Of a DNA stretch of 64,000 nucleotides, positions 45,825 to 56,255 are shown one piece after another. The notes under the pieces were generated by a model. That model was not told where the DNA came from. It ran no database searches and saw only the letters and a list, made by a program, of their open reading frames with translations. The stretch lies in the NCBI GenBank assembly GCA_030374805.1, contig JARGSG010000120.1, positions 1-64,000 of the forward strand, read 5' to 3'. The first letter of the stretch is position 1. Each line of letters begins with the position of its first letter. The stretch is from Gracilaria gracilis (lineage: Eukaryota > Rhodophyta > Florideophyceae > Gracilariales > Gracilariaceae). The position numbers and the translations under genes are program-made.

Positions 45825-46301
45825 ATGGCAGACTATGTATCTACATGAAGTGAAAGGGTTGTTACTTGAGTGTCTATCACTACTTCTGTGATCGTTTGCA
45901 TCATAAACAAAAAGGTATTTTTTTTACAAGAGAGCAAGAATGATAAATGATAGCGCACTTCTTCGAAGCCTTTCGTTTGTGCTACGTTAACTTCTCAGCA
46001 GCGTAGTAGCATGCCAACCCACTCTCAATGTACTGCTCACATGAAGGTCACAAGCCTCCGTGAATAGACCAATGCCCTGTGTGGTACAGGACTCAAGCCT
46101 ACTCAAAGACTTGTGCACCTCCAAAGAGTAAAACCGTACACCCCTCCGAAGTGGCATACCGTACTAAAACCGTTTGACCCAATCTGGTCAACTTTTCCTC
46201 GACGTACTCACGGGGTTCCCGCAAAACGTGAACAAAAAAAACACAAGCTTTGAGCAGAGCGATGAGGATAGTCGACTACCAGTGAGGGTTATTGAGTTGA
46301 T
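45825..46301. other. spacer between convergent ftsH and TAF12
   Basis: 477 bp, no gene seen; T-rich run after 45910 may be part of the 3' untranslated region. Confidence 0.5.
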
Positions 46302-47007
46302 TCATTGCTGTTGTGCCCTTTGAACAGCTTGGAGGCGAGCGTTATGAATAGGTGTAGTTACATTTCGTTTAGCTGGGCGAGGATCATCACCGTATCCAGG
46401 CACTCTGATGTTCCACGCAGATTCAAGATGAAATTGTATGTCTCTCGCTTCCAACACTTTGCTTCTCCGATGTTTGGCCATGAGGCATCCGAACTCTGTC
46501 ACAGATTCAACAAATTCATCGATATGCTCTTGAAGAAACTGCTGGTCATTTTTAGATTAACGGGAGGGTGTTAGTTCTCATTTGCTTCTAAAAGCTTACA
46601 ACCCACGTACAATATGGGCGTTGTAGCGTTTCATCATCAATTACCGTACCTCTTCGACTTCGGAATCCAATACTTCGCCTGGTGCGACCTCTTGAAGAAG
46701 CTCCTGAATTCTGTCTCGCAAATTCAAATTACAGGTTAGAAATACTTATTGTATACTCTTGAAGGCCGCAAGACAGCTTACAAAAAACTTAAAAGGCGCG
46801 AAGATGAGTCCGCAGCCAGAACTGGGAGTGCATTTTGCACTGTATGTTCCGGTCGCTAACGCTTGCGAGGCGTTTGTGAGGTCACGTTTGCAAAACTTAC
46901 TTGCTGGGGGGCAGCAGTTCCCTGGCTTGCTGTGAAATGAAGGGCTGACTCTTCGGGGTTCGGGAATCCCCGGAAGTTGCGCCGCTTCCTCCAACTCTCG
47001 CCGACAT
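46302..47007 (-). CDS. TAF12: TAF12, TFIID/SAGA histone-fold subunit (three exons)
   Basis: Histone-fold partner of TAF4 in TFIID and of Ada1 in SAGA. Exon 1 47007-46901, exon 2 46710-46650 (61 nt), exon 3 46541-46302; introns 46900-46711 (GTAAGT...ACAG) and 46649-46542 (GTACGG...CCAG). Spliced, 135 residues in one frame. After a Ser/Thr/Gly-rich N-terminus, the histone fold reads KIQELLQEVAPGEVLDSEVEE, then HIDEFVESVTEFGCLMAKHRR, then the LEARDIQFHLESAWNIRVPG helix, closely following the TAF12 pattern (DVEEMLL..IADDFIESV...AC.LARHRKS..LEVKDV..HLER.WN). The only host gene here with introns I can show. The short length is normal for the conserved core. Confidence 0.88.
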
Positions 47008-47582
47008 ATTCTTCAGTAGGTGTTACGCAAGTTGTTCCTGTGCAGAAAGTTGAGAGTCACGGACACGAACGCGCGGGAAGATACGAATGAGTCGAAGTGG
47101 GATTACGGCAAGTTCTTGTTGGCCAACGTCCTGAGCGGCAGTCACAGTACAATTTGGTGGCACCCATTCCTTTGCACGCACAAGTTGCTGCTGTAGAAAT
47201 TTTTTGCTATGTTTTTGAATAATGCGACACGAACTTGAGAACGAACAGAAATTCGGCGGGAATCAAGTGGCCAGTGCCAGCCCCGCATGTATCTAGTGAA
47301 CTTCGCTGACTCAAGAAGCAAGCTTTGCCGGTGCGGGGAAGAGGGCTGGCGAGGGCGCGTAAGTCCGCATCCAAGTCTGATCATCCATTTGCTTTTGAAT
47401 GCAAATGTTACTGGTAAGATTCGACGCGGGAAAGTAATTCCGCCTCTGAACTTCGGGCGGTTCCAGCTAGAACCTCTCAGGTTCAGCTTTTATCATGCTT
47501 GTTTCCGTCGCTCAGCACCGTAAGCATAGTTTGAAGAAACGAAAACGAAGTTTCGGTGTGGGAATTCGCTCACCGCAAAACA
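47008..47582. promoter_or_regulatory. divergent TAF12 / coiled-coil gene promoter region
   Basis: 575 bp between divergent ATGs; no gene supported. Contains a GC-rich centre around 47330-47360. Confidence 0.4.
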
Positions 47583-49712
47583 ATGGCTTCAGGGCCTTTG
47601 CCAGACCGCGATATGGATGATGATGATGAATTTGAATGGCAGCAAATCGCGGAGATGATGAATGTTATAGAACAAGAATACAAGGATGCTCGGAATTCTT
47701 TCGGGAGTGAACCTAATGCCCCATCTCCAGCAGACCATGGAAACCCTTTCAACTCTAACGCAACGCCCTTGGCGCCTCCTCGAGCCCTACAGCCTGTGCC
47801 GAATCTGCAGCAGAATACGGTACCACATAACACGGGCGATGCCGTTCCGCAAGTACAAGAGCCCCGTTTCCAGGGGATTCCACAAGCTCAAAATGGTCTT
47901 CATGCCAAGGCTCCTAACATCCAATCGTCGAATATGGCCCCGATTTCCCTTGTCGCTCAACCAGTAGTCTCGAACGCAATGTCTGACACACAAGCAGCAC
48001 AAGGAAGACCGGTGGCAGATGTTTCTGAGCTACAAGGGTTAGTAGAACAACAACGTGGCTCACTTGCCAACCACCAGAATCGAATGCAAGCCATGCAGGC
48101 CGAGTTGGACTCGCTGCGCGCTCTAGATGTTGAGAAGATGCGCACTGAAAACACCCGTCTGACTGCGGCTCTGACAGCTGCAACTCAGGAGAGCGCTCGT
48201 TTGCAGGAACAATTAAGCTATGCAAAACAAGAGCTGTCTTCCTTACGCGACCGTCGAAGAGTTGAAGCGGTTGCCATGTCACATGACGCTGAGGGAACGC
48301 AACAGGCAACTTCACAAGGAACTGGAACACAGGTACCCGGTACACAGCCACCCGCCTCACAGGCGCCTGCCCCTCAAGCCCCTGGCACTCAGATGATAAC
48401 CCGAATAAGAAGAAACGTTCCGTCATCTTCACAAAGACCTCCACTTGGAAAATCCCTTCGACGACCACGCGCACTCGACCTGAGAACTTCAGCAAGAACT
48501 GAGAGCAAGGAAAATGGCACTCCTGCAAGCGAAAAAGCGAGTGAACCCCGGAAGACGAACCAGGGTTTACAAAGAGTGGAGCCGCGTACTGCTAGCTGGC
48601 AACTAGAGCTGCATGATTCCATGAACAATACAACTAAGGCGGCGCTTCGCGAGCATCTGTTCTCAGGAACAACCGGGCCATCTCTTTGGGAGTTGGCGCG
48701 TGTTGCTGGCCAGGAGCACTTGCGAGAAGCTATGCTTGCGGGCATAAGTAATGACGAGGAATGGCCAAGCCTTTTGGAACCTTTGTCTGATGTTCTAAAT
48801 GCTGGCAGAGGAGCTGCCTTAATATCCTTGCATTGTACTTACGGATTACTCGTCTATTCCGACCAATGTCGGCGAAACATAGAGGCATTGCTGGCCATAA
48901 CTGGTAACATGACGGAAACGCTCAAAGGAGCTGCGAAACGCGTCGATTTCGAGATAGCCGATAAATGTTTACAAGTTCTACGAGTAATGTTTGATGCGGT
49001 GGTAATCAACGGGAGTGAGGAACAGTTAACGCACTTCAGAACCCAGGTTTTCGGGGACGTTGTGCTAAACTGGACGAGGCGTATGCGAGTCTTACCAACT
49101 TCTATTCCTCGAAGTCAACGAAAACTAAGCTCAAAGGTACGACATTCAGCACTTTCTGTTCTGGAAGTAGGCGTTAGTGAGTGTCTGACGTCGTTAAGCT
49201 CGCCGTGTGACGACGAGTTGCGTGTTCTTGAGGAAACTCTCACTGCAGCCAGCGATGTTCTTCGGGCCGAACGATATCCTCCGCAGTCTGCTCTGGCAAT
49301 TTTGACGAGTGCAGCGTGTCACGCTCCATCGACCATAGATGAGAATGGTGTGGCTGCTCTAGCGGATGCTTGTGTTCATGCTATTCAGACTCTTCGCGTT
49401 TCAGATTGGTGCTCACAGGAGCAAAAAGACAAACTAGGGTGGAAAGAAGATATCGTTTCGCATGTTAGAGAAAGAAAGAAACTAGCCGGATTTGTTCGAG
49501 GTTGCATCGCTACTCTTGCACTGGTAGCTAGAACTAGGAACCTTGTGCTTCGAAAATCCGAACGAAATGTTGTTCTGGGTGTGCTTTCCGTACTTGCTTG
49601 GCCTGCTCAGCGGAAAGATTCTTTCCATCCACCGAAAGAGCTGCGTGGAGAAACATTTGCAGCAGAGTGCAGGACGGTTTGGATGGCGTTTCGAAGAAAA
49701 GGGGGTATCTGA
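47583..49712 (+). CDS. coiled-coil protein, possibly ATRIP-like
   Basis: 709 residues from ATG 47583 (the frame is open upstream only to a GTG at 47556). N-terminal acidic patch (DRDMDDDDEFEW), Pro/Gln/Asn-rich linker, coiled coil about 140-225 (VSELQGLVEQQRG, MQAELDSLRALDVEKM, LQEQLSYAKQELSSLRDRR), a PGTQ-rich repeat stretch about 245-275, a basic linker, then a helical, HEAT-like C-terminal half from about 340. This layout (acidic RPA-binding patch, coiled coil, helical repeats) is that of the checkpoint protein ATRIP, but I see no diagnostic motif, so this is a suggestion only. Otherwise an unknown nuclear coiled-coil protein. No intron. Confidence 0.6.
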   Translation: MASGPLPDRDMDDDDEFEWQQIAEMMNVIEQEYKDARNSFGSEPNAPSPADHGNPFNSNATPLAPPRALQPVPNLQQNTVPHNTGDAVPQVQEPRFQGIPQAQNGLHAKAPNIQSSNMAPISLVAQPVVSNAMSDTQAAQGRPVADVSELQGLVEQQRGSLANHQNRMQAMQAELDSLRALDVEKMRTENTRLTAALTAATQESARLQEQLSYAKQELSSLRDRRRVEAVAMSHDAEGTQQATSQGTGTQVPGTQPPASQAPAPQAPGTQMITRIRRNVPSSSQRPPLGKSLRRPRALDLRTSARTESKENGTPASEKASEPRKTNQGLQRVEPRTASWQLELHDSMNNTTKAALREHLFSGTTGPSLWELARVAGQEHLREAMLAGISNDEEWPSLLEPLSDVLNAGRGAALISLHCTYGLLVYSDQCRRNIEALLAITGNMTETLKGAAKRVDFEIADKCLQVLRVMFDAVVINGSEEQLTHFRTQVFGDVVLNWTRRMRVLPTSIPRSQRKLSSKVRHSALSVLEVGVSECLTSLSSPCDDELRVLEETLTAASDVLRAERYPPQSALAILTSAACHAPSTIDENGVAALADACVHAIQTLRVSDWCSQEQKDKLGWKEDIVSHVRERKKLAGFVRGCIATLALVARTRNLVLRKSERNVVLGVLSVLAWPAQRKDSFHPPKELRGETFAAECRTVWMAFRRKGGI

Positions 49713-50046
49713 GTGAACTGGAGTGGAGACATCTTCTTCTTCTTCGTAAGTGTGGTTCATTACTTCTAATTGCGAAGTGATGAGAGTGCTAAAGTACTTA
49801 CATGTAGCCTTCTCTCCTAAAGAACGCCAAAAACTTTGCCGGCCATTCATTCCTTAACCATTTCTATTTTTTTTTCTTTTCTTTCCCGGTAAGTCGGCAG
49901 CTCGTTTCTCCGTGAACAACGGGTGTGAGGGCAACGAAACAAGACATATTCTACGTCTTTCGTGGAGACAACGTTTTTTTTTTTTTTAGTTGATCCTCGG
50001 AAGCTGTTAGCGGTGGCGCTGCGGTATGTCAGAAGTTGCGATAAAC
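49713..50046. other. 3' flank of the coiled-coil gene
   Basis: 334 bp, with T-runs at about 49868-49880 and 49972-49987; no gene. Confidence 0.5.
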
Positions 50047-50119
50047 GGCGTCCACATGGTGCTCTCGAGGAAGTCTCGATTGTGAGTCAGAACCTCCTCG
50101 AGAGCAACATGTGGACGCC
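50047..50119 (+). ncRNA. 73-nt hairpin, candidate small-RNA precursor
   Basis: Left arm 50047-50073 and right arm 50093-50119 are complementary at 25 of 27 positions (GGCGTCCACATGGTGCTCTC on the left; GTTGC for GTGC-type mismatch on the right), with a 19-nt loop. Weaker pairing extends about 7 bp outward. It lies alone in a 1.87-kb gene-free stretch. A miRNA-like precursor, a folded regulatory RNA or a tiny inverted-repeat element all fit. Confidence 0.45.
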
Positions 50120-51585
50120 CTCTATTAGGGAGCATAGCATTCGACATAGGCAATTATGTATATGTATTATCATTGAGTGATATCTCTCCCTAAAAGAGGA
50201 GCAAGGTTGCCCTACACCATGTAAAAGAACAGACGTTTACGAAATGCCTTTCATTCCTGCATTAAGAAGCTATCCTGATGAATGAGCTCTGAAGCAGGGC
50301 ACATCATGCACATGATATGTTTCAGCACTGCAACAAGACGTTTTCGTTGCAGACATGGCATCAGTAGGCTGCATATTTGTCCGTGGCTGGAAATTCCAAT
50401 TTCTAAGAAGGCGATCGAGAGATATCCGGGAGCCTCTCTTTCTTTCTCTCTTCCTAGAGGACTTTAATACTCTATTTGCCACGTTAAAGGAAAACTATCT
50501 CGAGAGCTAATTTCGCTCTGATCTGGGGGATTCGAGCCCAAAAAGGACGAATGCAATGCTAAGCATGAAAAGTGAGAGCCCCTAAAGTTCGCCGCCTTTT
50601 CCAGGAGAGAAAAGAAAGTTGAACTTAAGGCAGGGAGTTGAAGGCAGACGTCAAATATAATGAGGATAACCTTCAGGGTGCTGCTGAGAGATACAGTCGA
50701 GTTTTTAAAACGAACTTCTTATGAATCCTGGAACAGGCAGTAACTTGCTTCGGGAGACGAGGGAATATGGCTCGAAAAATGCTGGCCAGTGCTCTCTCTC
50801 TCTCATTTATGAAACGCGTACGTGAACTACTCGTACGCGAGGGTATGCTAAGAACCCCAACAACCTATAACACTTATCTCTACACCGTAGCCACAAACCA
50901 CAAATCAGTAGCCGTGCTACACTCACGGGGCTATAATAATGTATGGTACAAAGAAAGTATTAGGTACCTAAGGTGTTTTCGACCGCAGAAGCGTTTCGTT
51001 TGCGACGATTATCGCCTTCTTCTTCACTGAACCTCTCCATTCAACCTCTAGAGCTCGCCGCGTAAGGTGTACACCACGACAAGGCCCGTGCTACTGCTCT
51101 GTATCCCATATGTTTCACAGTTACCATTGCGGGTAGTTTCATTTGCTCTCCGGTGCCCGAGGTGAAATCGTCTTGATCTACTTTCTGTGCATGACGCTCG
51201 AGCGTCGCTCGGGACAGACTGATAGAGAGGGAGGAGTGCCGCAAGGGACATAGATATTGATGATGGTTGCTCAATGGGTCATCTTCTTTCGAAACGCAAT
51301 TTCTTTCTTTCATAGATGAATCTAATGAAGGAGCAACCGGGACGATCTTTGATATAGTCAGCTTCTCTGATATATTTTCAAGCCATAGGGCAGGCGGAGA
51401 CAACATTTACCTCAATAGTGCAGGTTAGCGCGCCTTCAACAAAAAAGTTTCTTTGCGCTCAGGGGTTCATCTCAGTAAGTCAACTATGGCATTCAGCCAT
51501 CTAGAATGCTGTGCACACTTTCAAATAACAGTAATCAAACGAAGCATAGAGGGGAAACCCGTCATCCAGAAATGGGAACTCTGGT
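50120..51585. other. 1.47-kb stretch without supported gene
   Basis: Contains only short frames (for example plus 50767-51030, 87 codons, Arg/Tyr-rich), none recognisable. The part near 51400-51585 is the 3' flank of the ABC-F gene. A non-coding RNA or decayed element is possible. Confidence 0.4.
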
Positions 51586-54558
51586 TTACTTCCATCTCTT
51601 CGCATTCATCTCTTTGGTTCTGCCGCTTTGAACACCACTTCCCCCAAAGTTCTTCTTTCTCTTTACCTTCTTGCTGGATACTTCGATCGGTTCTTCGGCA
51701 ACAAATTTCGGAGCACTCTTAATCTCTGAAACACCAGGGATGAATCGAGCTTGTAGCTTCTCTCTCAGTTCCTGATGTTTCTCCATGTATGATTTGTAAT
51801 CCCCATCGTAGAGTATGAGGCTTTTATCTTCTACTGCCAATATCTGCGTTGCAACCTGTGAAATCAAGTATCGATCATGGCTCACAAGCAGCAAAGTACC
51901 TTGGAAATGTTGCAAAGCTTCCTCAAGCATTTCCTTTGCCGATATTGACAGGTGGTTTCCAGGTTCGTCAAGAACGAGCACATTCGCAGGCTCGAGCATG
52001 ATCTTCGCTAGGGCTAATCTAGCCTTCTCTCCACCACTCAGCGCGGAAACCTTCTTCTCCACAGCGTCACCTTTGAACAGAAACTTTCCAAGTAGAGCTC
52101 GAATATCCTCATATCTCATATCAGTTGGTGCTGCTCTGGTAAGAGTTTCGAGCACGGTGACTTCCAAATCAAGAGCATCGGCTTGATTTTGCTCGTAGTA
52201 AGCAACCTTGATGTTCGTCAGTTCCTGACATTCAACCGAGCCGCCCTGAGGCGCTTCAAGACCAACGATCAAACGTAGAAGCGTGCTTTTTCCACTGCCA
52301 TTCGGACCGATTAACGCAATGCGATCCCCGCGCTCGATCGCTATCGATGCATCTTGGAACAGTACTTTTCCTCCATATCCATGTTGAAGCTCGTCGATGA
52401 CAATACAGTCACGACCTGATCGAGGAGCTGGAGGGAATCTGAAAACGAGTGGTTTCCCTTGACGCGGGGGCCTCCGAACAATTTGCCCAGTTCGCTCCAT
52501 CCGTTCGAGCATTTTCTCTCTACTCTTGACTTGACTTGATCTCGCTGGTACACGTCGATTTCTCTTGATATAGTTCTGTTGTTCCTTGATGAACTTTTGC
52601 TGGCGTTCGTATGCAGACTCCCAAGCCTTTCGTTGCTCCTTCTTGAGTTTAACGAAAGTCGAGTAGTTGCCTGGATATTCAAAGGCTTCTCCACCTTCAA
52701 TATCCACAATCTTGGTGCAGACCTTGTCTAGGAATTCTCGGTCATGAGAAACTACAACCATAGGGAGCTTGGTTATTTGAAGGAATTCTTCCAGCCATTC
52801 CACGGATTCATTGTCTAAATGATTAGAAGGCTCATCTAACAACAAGAGGTCCGGATCTTGGAGAAGTACCTTTCCGAGACCGATTCGAACTTTCCATCCA
52901 CCTGAAAACGCTGCCACGAGTTTATCGCCGTCATCTTCAGTAAAGCCCAGTCCAGGCATTACTTTGTCAATTCTCGCATCCAAGTTCCAAACATCGTTTT
53001 CTTCACATTGCAGTCTAAGGTCCTCGAAAAGGTTCAGTAGTCGTTCGAGGGATTCCATATCTTCTCCTACAGTCGCTATATCCTTCTCGCATTGTGCATA
53101 TTCATCAGCCAGTTTCATTTCCTCATGAAAAGCAGAATAAAACTCTTCACGAAGAGTTCGAGTTGGATCCAATTCATCCACAAACTCTTGACGCAGGAAT
53201 GAAGCTCTAGTTTTCTTTGACGATCTAACTACTTCTCCAGATGTTGGTTTCAACAGATCTGCAATAATGCGAAGCTGCGTCGTTTTCCCGGAGCCATTCT
53301 CGCCAATGAGCCCCACACGCTCTCCAGTTTTCACGCCCCATGTTACACTCTGCAACACTGTTGTATTTCGGAATACCATTGTCACGTCTTCCAATCTGAC
53401 GGACGTAAACTTCTCCCCCCCGGAGCCGAAGTTGGCGAATTTGACATTGGCCAAACGCCCTTCAGCAGCAATACGGTCTTTCTTCGTGTCTCTCATTTTC
53501 TGCCGGCGTCCTACCGCCGTGAAGTCGCGGAATTGTTTGGATACATCTTCAAATACGTGAACAACTTCCGTATCAGGTTCAAAATTGTCATCGAGCGGCT
53601 CTTCTTCAGCTGCTTCAGACTGTTGCTGTTCATCGAGGAGCTCGTTTTCTTCATCTATCAAGTCAGTTTCAGATGTAAATGCGGACGAAGTTCCATTGGA
53701 AGCATGTTTGGAGGATGTGTCTACGCCATTTTCATTGCTGAGCATATGATCCTTATGCAGGTCCACCGAGCCAACATCAGCAACAGCGTTTTCTTCGGCA
53801 TCCGCAGCGGACTTCTTTTTTCCTTTCTTGTTCATTTGCGATTGCTTGTTTTCTGTCTGTGGGGATTCACCCATTGCCTGAGCCAAGAGTTCCTCCTGTG
53901 ACATATTGGCACCAGAGAACACGTCCACAGCATTTTCAGAATCAGCAACGACACCATTCTTGCCCTTGCCCTTCCTTTTCTTCTTTTGCTGCTTTGTGGA
54001 CGTATCCTGGGGCTGCTCACCCAACGCGTCTGCCAGAAGTTGCTCCTGTGACATTGACGCATCCGCAAAAACATTAACAGCGTTCGCATCATCCTTGAGC
54101 ACAGTGCCCTTCTTCGGCTTCTTCTTCTTTTTCGCAGACGGAGGATTTTCAGCAGCCGAAGAGTGCTCACCCAACGCAGCAGCTAATAGTTCCTCCTGCG
54201 ACATGGAAGCGCCGCCAAAGACATCCACAGCGTTGGAATCGTCGTTGAGAGCAGCACCCTTCTTACCCTTCTTCTTCTTCTTGGAAGGAGCTGGGGCTGG
54301 AACCGGAGCCACAGCCGCAGCTTCAGACGCGGGGTCCTCGCCCAGAGCGGCTGCAAGTAATTGTTCTTGAGACAGATTCGTAGCGCCGAATACGTCGACC
54401 GCATTATCCTCCTCGCCAGCACTCACATTCCTGCGCACCTTCTTCATCACCGGCACGCTGCGCGCCGGCCTGCGACACACGGCGGTGGCTCTTCTGGCCG
54501 TAGCAGTCTGCACGCGTGCGGCAGACGCCGGCGTAACGAACGAGAGCGAAGCATCCAT
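51586..54558 (-). CDS. ABC-F ATPase with N-terminal tandem repeats, probably plastid
   Basis: ABC-F proteins are soluble twin-ATPase factors acting on ribosomes. 990 residues from ATG 54558; the frame reads on to a GTG only. Residues 1-45 (MDASLSFVTPASAARV, then Arg/Ala/Thr-rich) look like a plastid transit peptide. Residues 52-about 260 hold four clear and one weak copy of a roughly 50-residue unit: NAVDVFGGASMSQEELLAAA-LGE followed by a Lys/Gly-rich linker (cores at about 52, 109, 159, 209, 256). Then ABC1 (GENGSGKTTQL about 419, SGGWKVRIG about 553, LLLLDEPSNHLD about 574), the linker with the LKKEQRKAWESAYERQQKFIKEQQ-type helix pair, and ABC2 (GPNGSGKSTLL about 753, LSGGEKARLAL about 839, VLVLDEPGNHLS about 860). 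Both ATPase sites look intact. The repeat region is not part of the family's usual plan. Confidence 0.9.
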   Translation of the reverse strand: MDASLSFVTPASAARVQTATARRATAVCRRPARSVPVMKKVRRNVSAGEEDNAVDVFGATNLSQEQLLAAALGEDPASEAAAVAPVPAPAPSKKKKKGKKGAALNDDSNAVDVFGGASMSQEELLAAALGEHSSAAENPPSAKKKKKPKKGTVLKDDANAVNVFADASMSQEQLLADALGEQPQDTSTKQQKKKRKGKGKNGVVADSENAVDVFSGANMSQEELLAQAMGESPQTENKQSQMNKKGKKKSAADAEENAVADVGSVDLHKDHMLSNENGVDTSSKHASNGTSSAFTSETDLIDEENELLDEQQQSEAAEEEPLDDNFEPDTEVVHVFEDVSKQFRDFTAVGRRQKMRDTKKDRIAAEGRLANVKFANFGSGGEKFTSVRLEDVTMVFRNTTVLQSVTWGVKTGERVGLIGENGSGKTTQLRIIADLLKPTSGEVVRSSKKTRASFLRQEFVDELDPTRTLREEFYSAFHEEMKLADEYAQCEKDIATVGEDMESLERLLNLFEDLRLQCEENDVWNLDARIDKVMPGLGFTEDDGDKLVAAFSGGWKVRIGLGKVLLQDPDLLLLDEPSNHLDNESVEWLEEFLQITKLPMVVVSHDREFLDKVCTKIVDIEGGEAFEYPGNYSTFVKLKKEQRKAWESAYERQQKFIKEQQNYIKRNRRVPARSSQVKSREKMLERMERTGQIVRRPPRQGKPLVFRFPPAPRSGRDCIVIDELQHGYGGKVLFQDASIAIERGDRIALIGPNGSGKSTLLRLIVGLEAPQGGSVECQELTNIKVAYYEQNQADALDLEVTVLETLTRAAPTDMRYEDIRALLGKFLFKGDAVEKKVSALSGGEKARLALAKIMLEPANVLVLDEPGNHLSISAKEMLEEALQHFQGTLLLVSHDRYLISQVATQILAVEDKSLILYDGDYKSYMEKHQELREKLQARFIPGVSEIKSAPKFVAEEPIEVSSKKVKRKKNFGGSGVQSGRTKEMNAKRWK

Positions 54559-55082
54559 GATGAAGACCGCACGCACAAAGCCAATGCAGTGAGCTGCTCA
54601 GCTGGCGTCGCGCCCGCACGCACTTGGAGCTGCTCTGCAACGACAGTCGACGACGGCCGTGAACTTTAGACACGGAGGTGCTTTCTGTGGAGGCGTGTTG
54701 AGAAGCGCAATTGGCACGCGCGCGGCGAGATGCGCGCCACAAAATGGCTCCGCGCCGTGGCACGGGCGCGTAGCGAGCGCGAGCCGTGCTGCTGTTCTGC
54801 GCTTAATTTTGGGGCGGTGAGTGCTTCGGCTGGGAATGGGTGGGTGTGGTGCGGTGGGAACACGCCAATCGCGACACGACATGTGGATGTGAGCCGCGGA
54901 TCTCCGCGAATGCGCCGCGCCATTGCGTCGGTGGCGGTGCTCCAGCCACGATGTGGTGCGCATCGCTTCGCTAACTCCCACTTACGCTTCGCGTTTGCTG
55001 TTTCCTCTTCAATGCGCATCAACCGCTGGTTGGTACATACGGTGAGGTGCCAGAAAGGTGCCCTCCGTGGCTTGTCGGCGTC
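54559..55082. promoter_or_regulatory. divergent ABC-F / TrpRS promoter region
   Basis: 524 bp, GC-rich, between divergent ATGs of two probably organelle-targeted translation proteins; shared control would make sense but no motif was identified. Open frames here are composition effects. Confidence 0.5.
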
Positions 55083-56255
55083 ATGTTCGCGTTCGTTGCC
55101 GCTCCGCTTTCCACTCGGCGGCTGTGCTGGTATGGCCACCGTCTGTGCTCGCGTCGAACGCCCCGCTCTCCGTTGATGACGCTCACCTCCCCGCAGCCGC
55201 AGCAGCAGCAGCCGACGGCCGCGTCGACGGAGCGGAAGAAGCGCGTTTTGTCAGGCGTTCAACCGACGGGCGCTCTTCATCTGGGAAACTACCTTGGCGC
55301 CATTCGACAGTGGACCACCAATCAACAGTTGTACGATAACTTCTTCGTCGTCGTCGACATGCACGCCATCACCGTTCCGCACGACCGCAAGACGCTTTCC
55401 GATTGCACCTTGCAGACTGTCGCTATGTACATTGCCTGCGGCATTGATCCACAGAAGAGCAAGATTTTTATCCAGAGTCATGTCAAGGCGCATGCGGAGC
55501 TTACCTGGCTTTTGAACTGTTGCACTCCAATTGGATGGCTTCATCGAATGATTCAGTACAAGGAGAAGGCTCTCAAACAGGGTGAGAATGTATCGGTTGG
55601 CCTTTTTGACTATCCAGTGTTGATGGCAGCAGATGTGCTACTGTATCAGCCTGATCTGGTTCCCGTCGGCGAGGATCAACGACAACATATTGAATTAGCG
55701 AGAGATGTTGCGCGTCGCTACAACGACATGTACTGTAAAAAGAAGCGGCCCCGCACTTTTCGAGAGCCCAAGACGCTCATGCAAACCACTGGTGCGAGAG
55801 TAATGAGTCTGGAGGATGGCACCAACAAGATGTCCAAGAGCGCTGAAAACGACAACTCTCGTGTAAATATGACTGACAATGCTGCCGCAATAAAGCGCAA
55901 GGTGAAGAAGTGTAAGACTGACTCGTTCGAAGGACTGGAGTATGATAATCCACAACGGCCCGAGTGCAACAATCTTCTTTCTATTTATCAACTTGTCACG
56001 GATAAGACAAAGGAGGAGGTGTTGGCAGAGTGTCAAGATATGAGATGGGGAGCATTTAAGCCGTTGCTTACCGACGCTGTCACCGAACACTTGGCTCCAA
56101 TACAGGCCACATATAATGAGCTTCTCGGGGACAAGGCTTACTTGTGCTCTGTTTTGAAGGACGGATTTGAGCATGCTAGCGAAGAGGCTGAGAGGACTTT
56201 GCGAAGAGTGAAGAGCGATATGGGGTTTGTCCTCCCTTCCGAGCTTGGGTATTGA
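55083..56255 (+). CDS. trpS: tryptophanyl-tRNA synthetase, organellar (bacterial type)
   Basis: Charges tRNA-Trp. 390 residues from ATG 55083 (an in-frame GTG lies 36 nt upstream). Residues 1-50 are Arg/Leu/Ser then Gln/Pro-rich with no acidic residue before position 50, as in an organellar targeting peptide. Class I core: GVQPTGALHLGNYLGA (HIGH-type HLGN at 66-69), CGIDPQKSKIF, LNCCTPIGWLHRM, VGLFDYPVLMAADVLLY, VGEDQRQHIELARDVA and NKMSKSAEND (KMSKS at about 250). The C-terminal helical part is complete. The bacterial form, not the cytosolic eukaryotic form, so it acts in plastid, mitochondrion or both. Confidence 0.93.
   Translation: MFAFVAAPLSTRRLCWYGHRLCSRRTPRSPLMTLTSPQPQQQQPTAASTERKKRVLSGVQPTGALHLGNYLGAIRQWTTNQQLYDNFFVVVDMHAITVPHDRKTLSDCTLQTVAMYIACGIDPQKSKIFIQSHVKAHAELTWLLNCCTPIGWLHRMIQYKEKALKQGENVSVGLFDYPVLMAADVLLYQPDLVPVGEDQRQHIELARDVARRYNDMYCKKKRPRTFREPKTLMQTTGARVMSLEDGTNKMSKSAENDNSRVNMTDNAAAIKRKVKKCKTDSFEGLEYDNPQRPECNNLLSIYQLVTDKTKEEVLAECQDMRWGAFKPLLTDAVTEHLAPIQATYNELLGDKAYLCSVLKDGFEHASEEAERTLRRVKSDMGFVLPSELGY

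Noticed and set aside
50510-50590. tRNA-like B-box (GGGGATTCGAGCCC)
   Set aside because: The T-stem does not pair on either strand and no matching anticodon arm or acceptor stem could be built.
50767-51030. 87-codon plus-strand frame as a small gene
   Set aside because: Unremarkable length for chance, no motif and no supporting context; left as part of a gene-free stretch.
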